Of a DNA stretch of 64,000 nt, positions 58,183-64,000 are shown in pieces. The stretch spans positions 1,692,501-1,756,500 of the forward strand of contig JAILWY010000005.1 of assembly GCA_022113835.1 (NCBI GenBank). The letters run 5' to 3'. Below the pieces are notes generated by a model. That model saw only the letters and a list, made by a program, of their open reading frames with translations. It was not told the DNA's origin and did no database searches. The position numbers and the translations under genes are program-made. The DNA is from Atopsyche davidsoni. Its lineage: Eukaryota; Arthropoda; Insecta; Trichoptera; Hydrobiosidae. The stretch's first letter is position 1; each line of letters starts with the position of its first letter.

Positions 58183-61100
58183 TTCGTATGGAGCAAGTTC
58201 TTGGAGGGCTTACTTATGAAAAGCATCAACATTATTACATTTGACTCTCTGTGCCAAGAACTCCGGCTCTCATTCTAGGCAGCGTCTTCAGTGCGATGGG
58301 GTTGAGTCGGAAATGTCGTCGATGAAAATATCGCGAATGTATAATAAAAAAAAAGTCATAAAGCGATTTGATTAAAAAAATTATTATATTGCCTCAGCAA
58401 TACCTATGTAGAAAATGAAATTTCTCTTGTACAAAATATGAGTGAATGATTGTTTAAAAACACTAACGTATAATACATTTTTATTTTTCACTTAAACAAA
58501 AAGCTTACATTATATATATTAGCGTTAGCAGAAACAATCATTATTTATTTTTATTTGAAGAAGAAAAAAATAATAATATAAAATAATTATTCATTAGAAA
58601 ATAGATTTAAATAAATTTTATTTGTCCTTCAAGATTTGTTGTTAAAAAAAAAATAGAATTTTCGAATCCAGTATTTTATTTATAATTTTGTCGTACAAAA
58701 TTTATATTCAGCCCACAATAAACATTAAAAAAAATATTATGACATAACTCAAGGAAATTTGCTCAGTATTATTAATTTCTGAGAAATAATAAAAATACGA
58801 TTCACTTTATTTCAGAGCTCAGAAATATCATTTTTTTAATAAATTTTTGTAATCTAAAATCCTGGAAGCCATGAATATTTAATTAGAAATGAATACTCGC
58901 GACAATGTGACGTTTATCTGTCTGCGATCTTTCCATGCGACCAAAAGCGCTTCCCCGCTTTCGTGAAGTCGACAATATTTCTAATGGTATTATTTTGCAG
59001 GCTTTTAGTTTAACGATTCCTTTATTACGCGCACTTGGGGGTTGACTTGAGTTTCAGCCCTTAATGAACATTTCTACTATTACTAATTCTGTCAACTAAT
59101 GATACTTGATGGGGTTAAATGGATGTGCTCTAAAACTAAGTTTTAAAGACGTCCCCGATTCTCTCCAGACACGTGCGTATACGCGAGTCGGTCGGATTCT
59201 CTGTTTTCACTGAGAGCGCTTTTGTTACGCCGGGATTTATTTTAGGCTTTTATGAGTAGGATGGAGTCAAATTGTTTGCTTAGCGCTTATTTCATGAATT
59301 ATTTTATGATTAAGTTCACATATGATGTAAGTCGAAATTAGATGGGGATTCAAAAGCGTGCTTAGCTGCTCTATTAAGATCTTTTTCTTTTAGCAAGCAA
59401 TCTGTATATTTGTCAAACGAGTTTTTTTGTTTATGTTTAATGTAATATCATTGAATGAAAATCTGTTTATATGTTTATTCAGAGCAAAACCATTTATATT
59501 AAGATTTTATAAAATGATTCTGTTTGTGTCATAAGTTCATTAAGACTGTAAATCTATAAAATAATTACACATTGTTGCAAAATATTTCTCTTTTTGGAAT
59601 AAATATTCAATTGGTTGGAATTGTTACTTTAAATTGAAAAGTCTTACCTTTAATAATGAAAAAATATACAGTGTGTATATTTAATATGAAATAAACGTTT
59701 TCGGCTAATGTGACTTATTATAAAAAATTCATAATTCATCAATTTTTTTTGAATATTGAAAAGAAAATACTTTGAACTTTATAGTTATGATAACACAAAA
59801 TTGGTCATCAATGCAATTTTTTTTTTAAATACTTGTAATAAATAGGGATACCGATTTTTTTATAGGGCAATTGAACATAATAAAAGCGTCCCATAAACAA
59901 TTCTCTACAGTCACGTTTATGTACCAAAAATCCCAACTATGCGCAGGGCCTAACCGACTAGATACCAAAGTAACAAAAACAATTTCAAGCAAAGAATCCA
60001 GGGAAAGCCTAGCATAAATATATGAGGCTGCATTCGGTTAACCTTCCCATACGGTTAACTGAACTCCAGAATTCTGGTTTTATATTAAACACAATAATTT
60101 TCCCGACTTACACGGGGAGCACCGAAACATCGAGGCCGTACCTGGAATTAATTTTTAAAATTAAAATATGTTTTCATAGGAATTCGATTAGCAGAATACA
60201 GATTGTGTATATATTAAAATAAAAACGCTGCTTTTGCATGAAAATATTTTTAATAAAAATAAGTTTTAATTAATTAATTAATTTTTATTTTTTCGTTTGT
60301 TCCTTTGGGCTTTGATATATGCTAAAATATTAAATATATATGACAACACAATGACAACACAGTCACACAGTAGAGACAAAAGACAGTAAAAATATATCTT
60401 GTTCACATCTTTTATATAGTAAGAGTATATTTAATATAAATATAAATCGTATGTAATATAATTGTACATTTCCCTTACTTTTAATAGATGTACAAATTCG
60501 ATAGAATTTGCAAATAATATTTTATTTTTAGTAATTATTAAATTAAACAAAAAAAAATATTGTAACTTTGTTTCCAAATATAAATAGTATATGTAAAACA
60601 GTTAAGTATATATTTTAAAATAAACTTCACATAAAATATTCTTAAAATTTATTATCGCATGTCAAAGTAATACTGATTGAATTAGTCATACTATGTTATT
60701 GTCATTTATTTTTTTGGGGCTAAAAAAAATAAAAAATAGAATCAATATAAAATGAAGTGAAATCTAAAGGCTTAAGACTTTCGGTTCGACCCTCAGAGGC
60801 TCCTGGGCGAAGTGGATTCTCGGGTCGGAAGAATTTTCACAGAGAGCGCCGCGCCGATATACAGATCCTACGGGCGGCGCGCGGAGCAGTTACGGACGAT
60901 AACAGGATTCTCTCCCTATATTACGAGCTATGTTAATGTTTTCCTCGGTGCTTCTTCGTAGGCGATAAAAGAGGGAATAGGTTTGGGTGCGAATAATACT
61001 TGAATTTTCATAAAAAGTAATAAAGTCAAAACCGTGCATTTGTCAACCTCATACAGTTGCTAATTATAAATATTAGATTACCTTAAATGCTGTATATAGA

Positions 61101-62051
61101 AATTTTAAGCATAAATAAGTTATAACTTTTATCGATATTTCAAAATAAATATTTGATTGTATTCAGTAAAAATAATAAAAAACTGAAACTGAATTTCTTT
61201 ATTATTTTTTTTATTTTATATATTTAAAATTGTACATTATATATATATCATAACGATTATTATATGATTATATATATCATAACATTCGATTATTTTCATT
61301 AATTCGACAAAAAATGTAGAATATCAAATCAAACCTAATTGTAAACATATTGTTAGCATACCAATTATTATAAGTTCATTACATTTCGTTAATATTTATA
61401 TTCTTAAAAAAAGCTCTTTGACTTATGCTTTTCAGTCCAGTATACACTCAATACCAGCACTACAGTGACGAAATAACCGAACAATCGCATTTGGTGCTGT
61501 CCGCTAAACCCCCGCCCCAAACGGTTTCTTCCAGCCACATTTTCATACAAACTGAGTTAAGGGTCGGACTATATTGGACCTGCCCGGGGCGGCGGAGGCT
61601 TTGAATTCTTCAGAACTGAAAATGCCGGCTATTCGAGCGTCCGAAGCTGCAGTTGGATTTCAATAATGTGGACGGAAAATGCACGAAGCCTCGATACTGC
61701 GGACTCTCGATGGTTTTGCTTTTCAGAATTTCGGCCCATAACGTGAGTTGCAACGCGAGAGGTTTTCATTGGGTTATTGAATATTAAATTAAGAGCTAAA
61801 TTTTATCATGTTTTATATCAATATATAAATAAAATATATTTTAAAAAAATATATATTTAATTAAAACAACCTCATTTTATCGCCATTTCACCCACAGTGC
61901 ACGCGTCACGTAGCTTGTATCCCAGTACTACGCCGGGAGTTAAAATTTATTTTTCAGGTTACGGGCGCTGAGAAGGCATCACGTAAGCTTGTTTGCGACA
62001 TTAGCTAATCTCAAAGCCTTATGAGGCCGTGACAAACCGGCGACACGGGAG
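58183..62051. other. AT-rich sequence with GC-rich islands at 58.9-59.2, 60.78-60.91, 61.49-61.76 and 61.89-62.15 kb
   Basis: No exon or transposon end is supported; the only ORF above 60 codons (60022-60222) lacks a domain. The islands have no open frame of note. Confidence 0.3.
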
Positions 62052-62071
62052 CGGCACGATCCTCCGTGCCG
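62052..62071. other. GC-rich hairpin, 7-bp stem and 6-base loop
   Basis: CGGCACG-ATCCTC-CGTGCCG is a perfect stem-loop within the 61.89-62.15 kb island. It has no flanking T run and no known partner. Its role is unknown and it may be chance. Confidence 0.35.
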
Positions 62072-62276
62072 AGGTCTCGCTGGATTAACGCCTGCTGTGT
62101 CCTGTGGACCCACCGTGCACTTCAGGGGTGGCTAACTAAATATTTATTCACTGATGGGGGTGCTGCTCTAGAGTTTCCGCTTTCATCAAGTTTGCACGCA
62201 TACAATTAAAAAAACATGCATTATTTAACTGAAATTTTTTTCAAAAGTTTTACCTAAAGTTACAACTAAAGTAAAA

Positions 62277-62599
62277 ATTGATAATGATCAAGTATATTTT
62301 TTCAAATATTGAAAATTGATTAAAGAAACTCTCAGAAAAATACCATCGTGATTTGTGTGGGATTCGAAACCACATCCCCAAGCTTACATGGCATTGGCAT
62401 AATTGGTAATGCACCTGCCATGTAAACTTGGGGATGTGGGTTCGAATCCCACACAAATCACGATGATATTTTTCTGAGAGTTTCTTTAATCAATTTTCAA
62501 TATTTGAAAAAAATGTACTTAATCATTATCAATCAATCAAACCTGTATAGGCAAAATCGTACTTCCTGTGAGACGGTCTTCACAAAAATAAATAATATA
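62277..62599 (+). repeat. tRNA-bearing repeat, copy E: head-to-head palindrome
   Basis: Left arm 62277-62392 and right arm 62417-62533 are near-perfect reverse complements over about 116 bp, with a 24-base spacer. Each arm contains the 3' half of the tRNA-like sequence with its T-arm pointing outward. The right side then adds the outer terminus with GTGAGACGGTCTTCAC and ends AATAATATA. It is the cleanest foldback of the five copies. Confidence 0.85.
62394..62460 (+). pseudogene. tRNA-Thr-like sequence in copy E, lacking the 5' acceptor strand
   Basis: From the D-arm to the discriminator it matches the family, with the best T-arm of the set (GTGGG-TTCGAAT-CCCAC) and loop CATGTAA. The first bases (GATTCG) are missing at the palindrome centre, so no acceptor stem can form. 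Confidence 0.55.
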
Positions 62600-64000
62600 A
62601 AGTTAAAATCTTTGAAATTGATTTTATAAACCAAACAAAATATTTTAGACTTGTTGCAATTGTATCATTGTACTTACGTTTAAAAATACAAAGTGATTTC
62701 AAAAGATGTTTGGCTACATATAAAAACCAAAAAATTGAATGTATAGAAATTTTAATTTAGTACATTTTTGAGTGTTTTAATATTTTTTGCTATTACATCA
62801 TTCCTAGGTTAAAATATGATTTTTATTACATCGAATAAATATTTTGATTATTATTTTTGCGACTACAATCGAATACCTGAATAGTTTAAAGACATATAAC
62901 TTAAAAATAAATATCAAATCCTATTGCAACTCTAGCGGATTGATAAAATAGAAATAACGCCTAGCTTGTTACAAGCAAAGTAAATAAATTAATTGAAAGC
63001 ATTTTATTTCGATATAAATGATAATTCTTCGTTTAATAGACAGTTGGACAGAAATAAATATTACTAGGACGTCTTATAGCTTCTCGAATTACATTAATTG
63101 GCAACCAAAAACAACAACGGTTGATAATTTAGTATGCTAAGATGTAGCTGTCGTAAATCGTACATAGAACTCTCGATTAAATGTGAAATAAAATGTTATG
63201 TATGGCATAACCTGATTTTATACTGCTTGTGTTAGGGTCAATAAAGAACACAGTTTATTATAAAAAAAACCCAGTGACGTGCAAAACTTTTTTAAAATTT
63301 TATTAAAACTGCATAAAAAATGCAAATAGGCTTGAGCTACATACTCAGTATATTGCCAATAATTTGAGGCAACGACAAGCCAGTTTCTAATAAAGCCACA
63401 CAAAAAATATCATTAGGATAATATACACAAAGGCCAATTTTTTAAATCCCTTTATTGATTGATTTCTTTTAAAAATAAATATTTTAACTTTTGCTAAAAT
63501 TATGGGAATTGTAACCATAAATAATGAATATAGACATGATAAAATTTATGATCAAAAATACAAAATTGTACAAACCGTAAAATTATTTAATAAAACTAAA
63601 AACGTATTATTTGTATTTACTTCTTAATAAAACAACTTTGCGTTTATTTAGTCTGTTTGTTTTGATAGTAGATAGAAACAAAGTTTGTTTTATTTTTTTG
63701 TAACAGTCGGTACCTACTTTTAAAAACAAACTCGATAAATGCCATAAGAGCTTCACCCTCTATCTGCTTCATGCAAGAATGGGCGTGTAATAGACCGCAC
63801 CCTCCACCCTCTGCAAACCTTTAACTTTCTCATTTATGAAAATATAAAATGTACGTAGTTACGTGAGTCAGTATTTCAAATTATAACCGACAAAAAATAA
63901 ATAAAATCCATAGAAATAAGTTGTAGTTAAATAATTTTAGCAGCAGGTAAAAAGATAACAGAGTTTTAAGTATTGTATATGGCCAATTATATTTTCAGGT
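62600..64000. other. AT-rich sequence to the window edge, nothing recognised
   Basis: A 61-codon minus ORF (63403-63218) has no domain. No repeat, transposon end or island stands out apart from a short GC-richer patch near 63765-63820. Confidence 0.35.

Noticed and set aside
62052..62071. Bacterial-type terminator
   Set aside because: No U-tract follows and the context is eukaryotic.
62250..62456. 68-codon minus ORF
   Set aside because: Lies inside the palindromic repeat copy E.

Overview
The window looks like non-coding DNA from a eukaryote, most likely an arthropod and probably an insect. It is strongly AT-rich, has no dense gene array and no operon-like spacing, and carries degraded transposons of typical animal families (Ty3/gypsy LTR, Tc1, pogo/Tigger-like MITE, hAT-like MITE, Helitron, and a Penelope-like repeat with a hammerhead-like motif). 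I see no exon of a host gene that I can defend. I found no rRNA, snRNA or CRISPR. The species cannot be named from this sequence.

Layout. 1-1168: copies of a 63-base repeat, two of them forming a perfect inverted repeat around a hammerhead-like core on the minus strand. 1501-5533: a complete, very young Ty3/gypsy-type element on the minus strand. Its two 508-bp LTRs look identical, it has a 4-bp target duplication, a tRNA-Leu-type primer site, a polypurine tract and one 704-codon ORF. That ORF joins a zinc knuckle, a protease-like fold and an RNase H region, but lacks capsid, reverse transcriptase and the integrase core. 8334-8686, 11795-12079, 27447-27800, 55921-56312 and 62277-62599: five copies of a repeat carrying a tRNA-Thr(TGT)-like cloverleaf, several folded back on themselves. 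12207-12525 and 40212-40589: two pogo/Tigger-like MITEs. 16159-17736: a decayed Helitron with Rep and helicase remnants. 23871-24005: a hAT-like MITE with an 8-bp target duplication. 49982-51613: a Tc1 element whose DD34E transposase is broken by a perfect 29-bp snap-back inversion.

Between these lie long AT-rich stretches with GC-richer islands of 100-300 bp every few kilobases (for example 10.75-10.98, 21.47-21.66, 23.40-23.60, 26.94-27.29, 43.40-43.56, 55.37-55.58, 60.78-60.91 and 61.89-62.15 kb). They hold no convincing reading frame. They could be conserved regulatory elements, unrecognised short exons or old repeats. Several locally duplicated segments (9.0, 31.1/32.4, 33.5 and 52.1 kb) match no family I know.

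The genes here do not form a pathway. What joins them is transposition: the non-autonomous elements would need enzymes supplied by relatives elsewhere in the genome.
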